Assembly: GCF_021538615.1 (NCBI RefSeq)
Contig: NZ_JAJHIZ010000003.1
Coordinates: 2,852,001 to 2,916,000 of the forward strand
Direction of reading: 5' to 3'
DNA: 64,000 bases
Origin: Niabella agricola
GTDB taxonomy: Bacteria > Bacteroidota > Bacteroidia > Chitinophagales > Chitinophagaceae
Position 1 is the first letter of the stretch. Each line of letters opens with the position of its first letter. Positions 35,868-44,460 of the stretch are shown here, one piece after another. The notes beneath the pieces were generated by a model. That model ran no database searches. It was not told the origin of the DNA and saw only the letters and a list, made by a program, of their open reading frames with translations. Both the position numbers and the translations under genes were made by a program.

Positions 35868-37090
35868 CCCAGTAGTAAGCAAAGGAATACTAAAACCGGG
35901 GCAGGGAGTTTTGTAAAAATCAGCACGGCTGATGTTCCCAAAACCACGGCCAGGTTGGTGATCTCAATAGAACCAATATCAAATATTGCCAGATCCTTTA
36001 CAATATATACGGTTGAACCCAGCATGATCCCCGTTACCGAAGCGTTAATACCTTCCAGCGACCGGTAGATTACCGAGTACTTCTTCAACATATTCCAGAT
36101 CGGGAAGAAAAAAAGTACGAGTAACGCGCTTGGTAAAAAAATACCCGCCATTCCGATAATGGCCCCTACTACCTGCATGGAAGCGCCCATATCTTTTAAC
36201 GCCAATCCTCCCGTATAGGAAGCAATAGAAAAAACGGGTCCGGGCATTGCCCGAACCATACCGATTCCCGTCAGCATCTCTGCTTTGTCGATCTTTATCG
36301 CGTTCGGATTTTTCTCCTTAACCTCGTCTGGTCTTACACTGTACTGCTCATACATAATGGGCATTAACACGTTTCCGCCACCAAAAACCAAACTTCCCAT
36401 CCGGTAATTATTCTCAAAAAGATTTACAGGCTTACGGTACTCCCACTCATTCTTACGCGCCAGCTCACTAAAAATACCAGCAAGAATAAAAATAATCGCA
36501 AACAGCCAAATATTCCACCACTGGATTTTACCCGGTTTTACGTCTACCTGCGGAATCCGTTTCTTACTTAGGTTGGTTACAACTCCTCCCGTTACAATTA
36601 GTAACGGAACAATAAAAGGACGTCCAAAGAAAAAGAATGTAATCAGACCCGATACCAACGCAATTATCAACGTAATGGTATTATTCACCGAAAAAGGAAA
36701 AACCGAAACGCAGGCATATATTAAAAAACCGGCCGCCATGGGCACAATAAACCTGAAAATATTCAAACTATCTTCTCCATTCAGATAATTTACTAAAAAT
36801 GAAAGTGCACCCATGATGGAGCAAGCAGGTAAGATCCAAACAAGCAGGGTGAGAATAGCCAGAGGAATCCCGCCCCGCTTAAAGCCGATAAGGGTAAGTG
36901 TTTGCGTGGATGAAGCGCCGGGCAACAACTGGCAAAATGCGTTGTATTCCATCAACTCCTTCTCAGTTATATAAGGGGTTTGCTTTACAAAGGTTTTCAT
37001 CATCATAGCCAGATGGGCCTGAGGACCTCCGAAAGCGGTTAAGCCATGCAGCAATACCAACTTCAAAAAATGTAAATGCCTCAGCAACAT
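35852..37090 (-). CDS. chrA: Chromate efflux transporter (ChrA/CHR family)
   Basis: Start taken at ATG 37090 ([12 protein letters not shown]); the longer frame to 37105 would need TTG. About 412 residues with two CHR halves and roughly 10-12 membrane segments. The N-terminal signature is [18 protein letters not shown], with [24 protein letters not shown]. The second half carries [36 protein letters not shown] and [16 protein letters not shown]. The family exports chromate, but many members lack tested activity. It stands alone, convergent with nadD, with a 233-base upstream gap holding nothing obvious. Confidence 0.9.
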   Translation of the reverse strand: MLLRHLHFLKLVLLHGLTAFGGPQAHLAMMMKTFVKQTPYITEKELMEYNAFCQLLPGASSTQTLTLIGFKRGGIPLAILTLLVWILPACSIMGALSFLVNYLNGEDSLNIFRFIVPMAAGFLIYACVSVFPFSVNNTITLIIALVSGLITFFFFGRPFIVPLLIVTGGVVTNLSKKRIPQVDVKPGKIQWWNIWLFAIIFILAGIFSELARKNEWEYRKPVNLFENNYRMGSLVFGGGNVLMPIMYEQYSVRPDEVKEKNPNAIKIDKAEMLTGIGMVRAMPGPVFSIASYTGGLALKDMGASMQVVGAIIGMAGIFLPSALLVLFFFPIWNMLKKYSVIYRSLEGINASVTGIMLGSTVYIVKDLAIFDIGSIEITNLAVVLGTSAVLIFTKLPAPVLVFLCLLLGYFLK

Positions 37091-37323
37091 CTGCAGATGA
37101 TTCAATGATTCAGTTCTGAAACTTTCCTGATAAAAGTAGACAAAAAGATGCTACTATAAAACTTTCCGCAAAAGTTACTACTTTAATCAATGCTTTCCAA
37201 AATGAATGAACTCCCGATACATCGATCCACAGATACATTCTGATACAAAAAAAGAACGAATGAATCGTTCCTTTTTACTGCTGCCTTTAAAAGACAAATA
37301 ACCTGACCCGCAAGCGCAGGCCA

Positions 37324-38079
37324 TCAAATATTTAGTCCACCACAAACGCTGATTGTTTGACCGGTGATATAGGATCCCATATCCGAAGCAAGGAACAAGG
37401 CGGTATTGGCAATATCCTCTGCTTTTGCAAATTTTCCCAATGGTATATCTGAAAGATACTTAGCCGATGCATCTCCATCATGCAGATAGCTGGTCATATC
37501 GGTTTCTACAAAGCCTGGCGCTATAGCGTTACAGCGGATATTGCGACTTCCAAGCTCCTTTGCCACACTCTTTGTAAACCCGATGATCCCCGCCTTACTG
37601 GCTGCATAGCTGGCCTGACCGGCATTTCCCATTATCCCGATCACCGAGCTCATATTAATGATGCTGCCACTTTTGGCCTTCATCATCGGTTTAATGATTT
37701 GCTTGGTCATGTAAAAAACACTGTTCAGATTCACCTGCAGTACTGTTTCCCATTGTTCCTGTGTCATTCTCAGCAACAAATTATCTTTGGAAATTCCTGC
37801 ATTATTCACGCAAATATCAACCGTACCAAACTCCTTCAATACGTCCGCTACAAAAGTCTCACAAGCTGCCATGTCTCCGGCGTTACTCTGCCATGCTTTG
37901 ATCCTTACGCCTTTTTCACTCCATTTGTTTACTAAAGCATTTGCCTTTTCCGCACTGCTATCGCTTACATAAGAGAAGGCTACAGAAGCACCTTGTTCTG
38001 CAAACTTATCCACAATCGCTTCTCCAATTCCACGCGCCGCACCGGTAACTATGGCAATTTTATTCTCAAGTAATTTCAT
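37324..38079 (-). CDS. fabG: 3-oxoacyl-[acyl-carrier-protein] reductase FabG-type SDR
   Basis: 251 residues of classical short-chain dehydrogenase: NADPH-binding TGAARGIGEA near residue 13, NNAGIS, catalytic Ser in SSVIGIMGNAGQ and YAASKAG (YxxxK), and VETDMTSYL. It reduces 3-ketoacyl-ACP in type II fatty acid synthesis. The close fit to FabG (C-terminal YITGQTISVCGGLNI) favours that over other SDR roles. No other fatty acid synthesis gene is adjacent. Confidence 0.92.
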   Translation of the reverse strand: MKLLENKIAIVTGAARGIGEAIVDKFAEQGASVAFSYVSDSSAEKANALVNKWSEKGVRIKAWQSNAGDMAACETFVADVLKEFGTVDICVNNAGISKDNLLLRMTQEQWETVLQVNLNSVFYMTKQIIKPMMKAKSGSIINMSSVIGIMGNAGQASYAASKAGIIGFTKSVAKELGSRNIRCNAIAPGFVETDMTSYLHDGDASAKYLSDIPLGKFAKAEDIANTALFLASDMGSYITGQTISVCGGLNI

Positions 38080-38161
38080 AAAAACAAATGGTTTAATAAC
38101 AGCTGCAAATAAAGTTAATTATTTTGTTACAATAAAGTTTATTAAAGAATCAACGCAGGAA

Positions 38162-39352
38162 TCATCGTTTCCCAAAAAAATAAATAACTCCGTTCTTATC
38201 GTCGCTGATAAAAAATGAATGCTGATTCCACTGAATGATATCGCAGGGCCTTCCATAGCGCACATTTTCTGTTTTACCCTGAAGAAAACCACTGATCACT
38301 TCGCGGTATCCGCCATCTGCTGTCAACTGCACAATGGCATTTCCCCGCTGCCTCCATACGCTCGTGCTTCCGTGCAACGCCACCAAAAACGTATTGTTCA
38401 ATAACGGATCCTCAAAATCTGCCACATACTCAAACCCCAACGGAGCCGAATGTGCTTTAAATGCGTAGGGCGCAACAGGGGGCTTTCGCACAAATGAGGA
38501 CCGTTTACTTTTTAAGAACTGTGTATCTGCAATAATGGTTTTCCGGTACTGATAATAATATGGCCATCCGTAAAAACCATTATCCGTAACAGTGTGGAAT
38601 AATTCTTCTGGCTTATCTGGCCCGCGGTTGTCCCTGCCCATATGGGTAACCCAAAGTGCATCCTTTACCCATTTTATTCCCACTGCATTCCGGATGCCCC
38701 GTGCAAAGATCCGTTGATGACCACCATCCGGGTCCATTTCAACAACTGTAGCGCGTATATCCTCCGTTTCAATACAAGCGTCACAGCTGCTACCCACACT
38801 TACATAAATTTTATTCCTATAAAAGGCCATACTCCGGGTCAAATGCCATCCACCGTATTTATAGCTCAATCCATAATCCGGAAAAGTGGCAATCACCACA
38901 GGTTTCCCGGTTGGTACAGAATCACCGGGTAAATACTTGTAATAACTCAGTTTACCAGTTTCCGCAATATAGATGTAGGTCTGTTCGCCCGAAGCATAAA
39001 ACGCTACCTGGTTGGGGTTATGCAGACCGCTTAGAAAAGTAGTGACTTTTCCGAATGTTTTTTCCTTTGCATCCCACTGCTCCAAAATCAGTATCCGCCC
39101 TTTCCTGTTATCACTCCGGTCATGCATATCGGTAACAAACAAGCGCCCATCGGGGCTTTTTGAAAAAAAACGTGGCCGCTCCAATCCCTGAACAGCCACA
39201 TCTATACGATATCCCACGGGAACTTTTAACTGAAACGACCTTCCTTTTTTCAGATAAATGCTTTGGGTTGTTCGCTGTATATCCTGTTGCGAAAACAACA
39301 TAAACGGAAAAAACGCCACTACGGCCATCAAAAAGGTCAATCGTTTTATCAT
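38162..39352 (-). CDS. PQQ-dependent sugar dehydrogenase-like beta-propeller protein
   Basis: 396 residues with signal peptide (FPFMLFSQ) and a six-bladed propeller of the soluble glucose/sorbosone dehydrogenase type: RFFSKSPDGRLFVTDM, GLHNPNQVAFY, GGWHLTRSMAFYRNKIYVSVGSSCDAC, FARGIRNAVGIKWV, VTHMGRDNRGPDKPEE and DNGFYGWPYYY. Homologues act in the periplasm and may use PQQ, but many Bacteroidota members are untested. It is 19 bases from nadA and on the same strand, although no functional tie to NAD synthesis is obvious. Confidence 0.82.
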   Translation of the reverse strand: MIKRLTFLMAVVAFFPFMLFSQQDIQRTTQSIYLKKGRSFQLKVPVGYRIDVAVQGLERPRFFSKSPDGRLFVTDMHDRSDNRKGRILILEQWDAKEKTFGKVTTFLSGLHNPNQVAFYASGEQTYIYIAETGKLSYYKYLPGDSVPTGKPVVIATFPDYGLSYKYGGWHLTRSMAFYRNKIYVSVGSSCDACIETEDIRATVVEMDPDGGHQRIFARGIRNAVGIKWVKDALWVTHMGRDNRGPDKPEELFHTVTDNGFYGWPYYYQYRKTIIADTQFLKSKRSSFVRKPPVAPYAFKAHSAPLGFEYVADFEDPLLNNTFLVALHGSTSVWRQRGNAIVQLTADGGYREVISGFLQGKTENVRYGRPCDIIQWNQHSFFISDDKNGVIYFFGKR

Positions 39353-39371
39353 ACGCTATTATGGAAGACAA

Positions 39372-40382
39372 TTACAAACCAGCTGCAGCACTGATCTCCA
39401 ACATCCGGTCTATAGGCTTTTTGGCCGCCAATCTTAAGGATTCGTCCATAATGATGTCCGGCAACTCATACTTCATGCAGAGGTAAAGCTTCTCGAGTGT
39501 ATTTCTTTTCATATGCGGACAATCGTTGCAGGCACAGCTATTATCCGGAGGGGCTGGAATAAACGTTTTCTCCGGGCTAGCCTTTTCCATCTGATGAAGG
39601 ATGCCGGTTTCTGTAGCCACAATGTACTCGGTAGCGTCGTCTTCCCGGGTATATTTCAGCAATCCCGTAGTAGACCCGATATAATCTGCCATCCGCAATA
39701 AAGGCTCTTCACATTCAGGGTGTGCGATCAGCTTGGCGTTTGGATGCTGATGCCTCAACCTTGTGATCTTCTCAAGGCTGAAAATTTCATGTACCATACA
39801 AGCACCATTCCATAGCAACATATTCCTTCCGGTAACCTTATTGATATAGGCCCCCAGGTTTTTATCCGGTGCAAAAATAATATTCTGGTCTTTGGGAAAA
39901 CTTTCAACGATCACCCGCGCATTGCTACTCGTAACAATCACATCACTCAGCGCTTTAATGCCCGCACTGCAGTTGATATAACTCACCACCACATGATCCG
40001 GATGCTGTTCTTTAAATTTCTGAAACAACGGCGGCGGACAACTGTCGCTTAATGAGCAACCCGCTTTAAAATCGGGGATCACCACTTTCTTCGTCGGGTT
40101 CAGGATCTTCGCTGTTTCCGCCATGAAATGCACGCCCGCAAAAACGATCATATCCGCATTCGTCTTTTGTGCTTCCTGTGCCAATCCCAGGCTGTCGCCG
40201 ATGTAGTCTGCAATATCCTGGATATCCGGTTCCTGGTAGTAATGCGCCAGGATCACGGCATTTTTCTCTTTTTTCAATTTTTCAATTTCAACAAACAGAT
40301 CCAACTTCGGATCCACGGCAATGTCCAGAAAGCCATTCCGGTCCAAATCATTTTTTGCTGTTTCCAAAATACCTGAATTCAT
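39372..40382 (-). CDS. nadA: Quinolinate synthase NadA
   Basis: Start taken at ATG 40382 ([10 protein letters not shown]); the longer frame to 40418 requires TTG. About 336 residues. Landmarks are [30 protein letters not shown], the three Fe-S cysteine regions ([35 protein letters not shown]), and HPEC. It condenses iminoaspartate with dihydroxyacetone phosphate to quinolinate using a [4Fe-4S] cluster. It is the gene nearest the left side of the putative replication origin and points away from it. Confidence 0.96.
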   Translation of the reverse strand: MNSGILETAKNDLDRNGFLDIAVDPKLDLFVEIEKLKKEKNAVILAHYYQEPDIQDIADYIGDSLGLAQEAQKTNADMIVFAGVHFMAETAKILNPTKKVVIPDFKAGCSLSDSCPPPLFQKFKEQHPDHVVVSYINCSAGIKALSDVIVTSSNARVIVESFPKDQNIIFAPDKNLGAYINKVTGRNMLLWNGACMVHEIFSLEKITRLRHQHPNAKLIAHPECEEPLLRMADYIGSTTGLLKYTREDDATEYIVATETGILHQMEKASPEKTFIPAPPDNSCACNDCPHMKRNTLEKLYLCMKYELPDIIMDESLRLAAKKPIDRMLEISAAAGL

Positions 40383-40445
40383 GATTGAAAAATTTTGTAC
40401 CTGCAATGATACGACCAAGCCAAATAAAAAATCAAAGTTTTTTCA

Positions 40446-40860
40446 AACCGCCCTTTTTCCTTTTAATAATATTTATATTAATTATTTATTTAAAAATCTC
40501 TATTATTATTACGGCTGTGAATTAGTGGATAACTGCTTTATGCACTAATTTTATTTTTTTCCGGGTTACGGTTACCCACAGCTATTCCACAGTTATTCAC
40601 ATAATGAAGTTACGAATCATATTGGTTACGGTTGCTTATGCACAAAAATGTGAATTACGGAATGTTTACAACGGATGAAAGACATAGTAAATTTACACTA
40701 TGTTAATATTGTTGGTATAAACTGAAGACAGTCCACCAAAAATTCTAAACAGACACCGGCAAGGCAAACTTTTATCCGGTAATACATTTCACATACACGT
40801 TTCACAGTGGGTTATACACATTATTAATACGTAATTCACAGGGTGTTGGGGACAAAAAGG
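40446..40860. other. Putative chromosomal replication origin (oriC)
   Basis: The 564-base gap between nadA and the S46 peptidase gene holds no gene. It carries three exact TTATNCACA DnaA boxes (40593-40601, 40636-40644, 40812-40820). Five sites match 8 of 9 bases: 40516-40524, 40524-40532 and 40649-40657 on the minus strand, 40572-40580 and 40832-40840 on the plus strand. A strongly AT-rich stretch (40458-40510), suited for unwinding, flanks the first boxes. GGTTACGGTT is repeated at 40564-40573 and 40624-40633, and TTACGG occurs four times. Gene direction changes here: almost everything to the left reads leftwards and the first two genes to the right read rightwards. With the parS cluster 6 kb away, this points to oriC. 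Confidence 0.7.
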
Positions 40861-40914
40861 CCTCTAAAAAGACGAAAAAGCAATGGAAAGTATTAAAAAC
40901 GAATGTAAGTAAGT

Positions 40915-40928
40915 AAGTAAATTTACTT
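40915..40928. repeat. 14-base perfect palindrome before the S46 peptidase gene
   Basis: AAGTAAATTTACTT lies directly after three GTAA repeats (40905-40916) and 18 bases before the ATG at 40947. It could be an operator or just low-complexity sequence at the edge of the putative origin. Confidence 0.4.
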
Positions 40929-40946
40929 TATCTTGCCTGCTTTATA

Positions 40947-43142
40947 ATGCTGAAAATGATGACTTTTTTTAAAAAATTTTTCGGCCTGACGGCCGGATTG
41001 CTTTGCATGGGACTGGCAAAAGCCGATGAAGGAATGTGGCTCCCGCAATTACTGGAAAGCCTGAATGAAAAACGGATGCAGCAGCTGGGGATGAAAATCA
41101 GTGCAAAAGATATTTATGATATTAATAAAGGAAGCCTCAAAGATGCAATTGTAAGCTTTGGCGGATTTTGCACAGGCGAGGTTGTTTCTGAAAAAGGACT
41201 GGTGCTCACCAATCATCACTGCGGGTTTGAATCGGTACAAAAACATTCAACACTGGATAAAAATTACATCAGGGACGGCTTCTGGGCGCGGAATGGCGCC
41301 GAAGAATTACCCAACGCCGGTTTGTATGTAACATTTATTGTGCGCATTGATGATGTGTCGGACCAGGTATTAAAAGGAGTATCCAGACAAATGAAAGAAC
41401 CGGAGCGGCAAAGCATTGTTGACCGGAACATCAGCGCATTGAAAAAAGCAACAAAACTGGGCAATTCCGAAAATGTGCTGATCAGTCCTTTTTTTGAAGG
41501 GAATAAATATTATCTGTTTGTAACCGAAACCTATACAGATGTGCGGCTGGTGGGCGCTCCTCCTTCCAGCATCGGAAATTTCGGGCAGGATTCAGACAAC
41601 TGGATGTGGCCGCGGCACACTGGCGATTTTAGCGTTTTCAGGATTTATGCAGGAAAAAATAATCAGCCGGCTGAATATTCACCGGATAATGTGCCTTACG
41701 TGCCTAAAAAGGCTTTGACCATTTCTCTTAAAGGAATGCAACAGGATGACTTTACCATGGTTTTCGGATTTCCGGGCCGTACTACAGAGTATCTTCCCAG
41801 TGAGGCGGTGCGGCAGATCATGGAAGTAAATGACCCTGCCAAAATTTTGGTAAGAGACAGAACATTGAGTGTTATGAACCGGTATATGCGTGCAAATGAA
41901 GAACTGAAAATAAAGTATGCTTCAAAATATGCGGGAATTGCTAATGCCTGGAAGAAATGGCAGGGAGAAATACTGGGACTGAAGCGTACCGATGGATTAC
42001 AAAAAAAATTGCAGTATGAAGCTGCTTTTCAAAAACGACTGGATGCCAGCGACCTGCTGAAAGCCAGGTATGGCCTTACTCTTCGGGATTTGAACAACGC
42101 CTATAAAGCTATAGAACCTTACGCCCTTACACGCGACTATTATCTTGAAATTACCAGTAAGATTGAGTTGTTCAGTATCATTAAAAAATTGAGGACCTTG
42201 AAAGCGGCAACCGGGAAACCGGGTTATGAAAAAGAGCTGGCCAAACAATTGGAAAGCCTTACGGAGCTTTACAAGAACCTGAGCATTGATGTAGATAAAG
42301 ATATTTTTTCAGCATTACTTCCCTTGTATATGGAACAGCAGGCATCTTATATAGCACCTGTTTCCCGGCAGCAATTTGAACAGTATGGAAACGATTATCA
42401 ACGATGGGCCGGCGCTTTGTATGCCGGGAATTTTTTTCTTGATGCGTCAAAAGTATTAAAAGGTGCGACGTCGGATCCCTCAGAAATTTTCCGGTACTTC
42501 GAAACAGATCCGGCCGCAAAACTGATTATTGGCATGACCGATCTGTACGACATGGAAATAGCTCCCAGACTGAACGAACTTCAGGCACGGATCAACGGGC
42601 TGCAGCGGGATTATATGAAGGCCCAGACGGAAGTATTTACCGACAGAAGTTTTTATCCGGATGCCAACAGCACCCTGCGCGTGGGTTTTGGAAAAGTAGA
42701 TGACTACAAGCCGGCAGATGGGATCGCTTACAATTACTACACCTATCTGGATGGCGTTATGGAAAAATATAAACCCGGCGACTATGAATTTGATGTACCG
42801 GAAAAATTACGCCAGCTGTATCAAAAGAAAGAGTATGGCCGTTATGGGGTAAAAAACCCCGCTGGCGGTTACCGGATGCCGGTATGCTTTATTGCTTCCA
42901 ATCATACAACAGGCGGCAACAGCGGCAGCCCCGTACTGGATGCAAATGGTCAGTTGGTGGGCATCAATTTTGACCGGGTATGGGAAGGCACCATGAGCGA
43001 TATCAGTTATGATGCTTCCATTTGCCGGAACATTATGGTAGATATCCGGTATGTGTTATTCCTTATTGAAAAATATGCGGGAGCGGGTCATTTGATCCGG
43101 GAAATGAAGTTGGCTCATGCAATACCTGGTTCCCGTAAGTAA
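40947..43142 (+). CDS. S46 family dipeptidyl peptidase (DPP11-like)
   Basis: 731 residues with signal peptide (FFGLTAGLLCMGLAKA). Serine-peptidase landmarks of family S46 are LVLTNHHCGFESV (catalytic His), WMWPRHTGDFSVFRIYA (Asp region) and TTGGNSGSPVLDANG with catalytic Ser659. Eighteen residues later comes Arg677 in GINFDRVWEG. In characterised Porphyromonas enzymes the residue at this spacing (Arg673 for Ser655) distinguishes DPP11, which cleaves after Asp/Glu, from DPP7, which has Gly. DPP11-type specificity is therefore predicted. It acts in the periplasm, releasing dipeptides from the N-terminus of oligopeptides. It is the first gene to the right of the putative origin. Confidence 0.93.
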   Translation: MLKMMTFFKKFFGLTAGLLCMGLAKADEGMWLPQLLESLNEKRMQQLGMKISAKDIYDINKGSLKDAIVSFGGFCTGEVVSEKGLVLTNHHCGFESVQKHSTLDKNYIRDGFWARNGAEELPNAGLYVTFIVRIDDVSDQVLKGVSRQMKEPERQSIVDRNISALKKATKLGNSENVLISPFFEGNKYYLFVTETYTDVRLVGAPPSSIGNFGQDSDNWMWPRHTGDFSVFRIYAGKNNQPAEYSPDNVPYVPKKALTISLKGMQQDDFTMVFGFPGRTTEYLPSEAVRQIMEVNDPAKILVRDRTLSVMNRYMRANEELKIKYASKYAGIANAWKKWQGEILGLKRTDGLQKKLQYEAAFQKRLDASDLLKARYGLTLRDLNNAYKAIEPYALTRDYYLEITSKIELFSIIKKLRTLKAATGKPGYEKELAKQLESLTELYKNLSIDVDKDIFSALLPLYMEQQASYIAPVSRQQFEQYGNDYQRWAGALYAGNFFLDASKVLKGATSDPSEIFRYFETDPAAKLIIGMTDLYDMEIAPRLNELQARINGLQRDYMKAQTEVFTDRSFYPDANSTLRVGFGKVDDYKPADGIAYNYYTYLDGVMEKYKPGDYEFDVPEKLRQLYQKKEYGRYGVKNPAGGYRMPVCFIASNHTTGGNSGSPVLDANGQLVGINFDRVWEGTMSDISYDASICRNIMVDIRYVLFLIEKYAGAGHLIREMKLAHAIPGSRK

Positions 43143-43197
43143 ACGGGTAAAATTTAGTATATTTAAGATCTATTTGATTCACTTAAATCGATTTCTT

Positions 43198-43530
43198 ATG
43201 GTAAACAACAAACACATTGCCACCTTTATACTGGGAGCCCTGGCAGGCCTGGCCGCCGGTAAATACACCAGTATGAGTGATGAAGAGAAAGAGAAAATGA
43301 TGAACAATCTTAAAGAGAAAGCCAATAAATTAAAAGATGATGCCACTGCCTCCGCAGAGCAGGCACGGGATTATTTTTCAGAGCTGGCTACCAAGGGCAT
43401 GGACTCTTTGAAAGAGCATTTCCCCGGGGCGGAAAAATGGATGCAGGATCTTTTTGGAAACAAAAAGACAGAGGCCACCGCAACAGATGCCGGAGCTGCT
43501 GCTGATAAATCAGCGGAAGCAGGTTCCTGA
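43198..43530 (+). CDS. YtxH-like small membrane-associated protein
   Basis: Start at ATG 43198 (MVNNKHIATF), after the end of the S46 gene; an upstream frame extension overlaps it. 110 residues: one N-terminal glycine-rich hydrophobic helix (ATFILGALAGLAAGKY), then a highly charged helical, coiled-coil-like region (DEEKEKMMNNLKEKANKLKDD) with an Ala-rich tail. This is the YtxH-type pattern, often linked to envelope stress, with no known biochemical activity. It follows the S46 gene by 55 bases. Confidence 0.75.
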   Translation: MVNNKHIATFILGALAGLAAGKYTSMSDEEKEKMMNNLKEKANKLKDDATASAEQARDYFSELATKGMDSLKEHFPGAEKWMQDLFGNKKTEATATDAGAAADKSAEAGS

Positions 43531-43552
43531 AAAAGGCCAACGAATCAAAGCC

Positions 43553-44260
43553 TTACAGGACGTTATTTGGATTGGGCACCAGCTTTAAGATTTTATGCAG
43601 GTTTTGCTGATAATTTTTGCGGTCCAGTTTATAAAAATAAGCGCCCTTTTTTGACCCGGTTTTATCCTTATCCCGCTGTTTCAACAATAACCCGGTAGAA
43701 AGCATCTTCCGGCTGAAATTACCTTTGTCAAAACTGGTTTCGAATACGTCTTCAAAAAGACTTTGTAAAAGCGGAAGTGTAAATTTATCGGGAAGCAGTT
43801 CAAAAAGGATAGCATGGGAAGTAGCTTTATACTGCAATCTTTTTTTTGCCATTTTTACCATCTCTTCATGATCAAAGATCAGGTTGGGGAAGTCCTTTAT
43901 TGAAAACCACTCGGCCTGGTAAGCATCGCTCAAAATTTCCCTGTATTTTTTTAAATCGATCAGTGAAAAATAAGCAATGGAAATGGTGCGTTCCTGCGTA
44001 TCCCTGCCGGGATTTGTAAAGGTATAAAACTGTTCCTGGTAGATATCTGTAAGACCGGTCAGCGAAGCCAGGATCCGGCTTGCCGCCTGGTCGGCACTTT
44101 CATTTTTTGCAACAAAGCCTCCCATCAGGCTCCACCGGCCTTTTAGCGGAGTAAGCGCGCGTTTTATCAGCAGGATCTTCAGATTTTGTCCGTCGTACCC
44201 GAAAACGATGCAATCCACCGCTACGGTATAACGTGATTGATTACTATATTTTGCCGCCAT
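43553..44260 (-). CDS. NUDIX-domain transcriptional regulator (NrtR/AraR-like), catalytically degenerate
   Basis: 235 residues. The N-terminal Nudix fold begins YTVAVDCIVFGYDGQNLKILLIKRA, with GRWSLMGGFV. The Nudix box that follows (AKNESADQAASRILASLTGL) lacks the REUxEE residues needed for hydrolysis. The C-terminal ~80 residues form a winged helix (ATSHAILFELLPDKFTLPLLQSLFEDVF, GNFSRKMLSTGLLL). In Bacteroidota such proteins are sugar- or NAD-responsive repressors (NrtR, AraR). The loss of the catalytic residues supports sensing rather than enzymatic work. The target genes are not evident; it is flanked by unrelated genes. Confidence 0.85.
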   Translation of the reverse strand: MAAKYSNQSRYTVAVDCIVFGYDGQNLKILLIKRALTPLKGRWSLMGGFVAKNESADQAASRILASLTGLTDIYQEQFYTFTNPGRDTQERTISIAYFSLIDLKKYREILSDAYQAEWFSIKDFPNLIFDHEEMVKMAKKRLQYKATSHAILFELLPDKFTLPLLQSLFEDVFETSFDKGNFSRKMLSTGLLLKQRDKDKTGSKKGAYFYKLDRKNYQQNLHKILKLVPNPNNVL

Positions 44261-44394
44261 AAAAAATGCCTGGTTTTTCTAAAGTAGAATTTTCAAAATG
44301 ACAATTATTGTGTGGTTTGTACCAACAAAAGTAATGGTTCTGCCGATGAATAAAACAGGGTACCGGGATATTTTATTTTTAGAAAAATCGATGC

Positions 44395-44434
44395 TGAAAA
44401 AAGAAATGCGATACCAAAAGGTATCGCATTTCTT
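44395..44434 (-). terminator. Terminator of rho
   Basis: A perfect 15-bp stem with AAAA loop (44401-44434), followed on the minus strand by a run of T's, lies 27 bases after the rho stop codon. This is a strong intrinsic terminator for the minus-strand gene. Confidence 0.85.
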
Positions 44435-44460
44435 AAAAGGCCAAATCTGCGCCTGTATTT

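Noticed and set aside
35848..35870. GGGTTA/TAACCC hairpin at the nadD-chrA junction as terminator
   Set aside because: Six-bp stem with a ten-base loop, inside overlapping coding ends; too weak to call.
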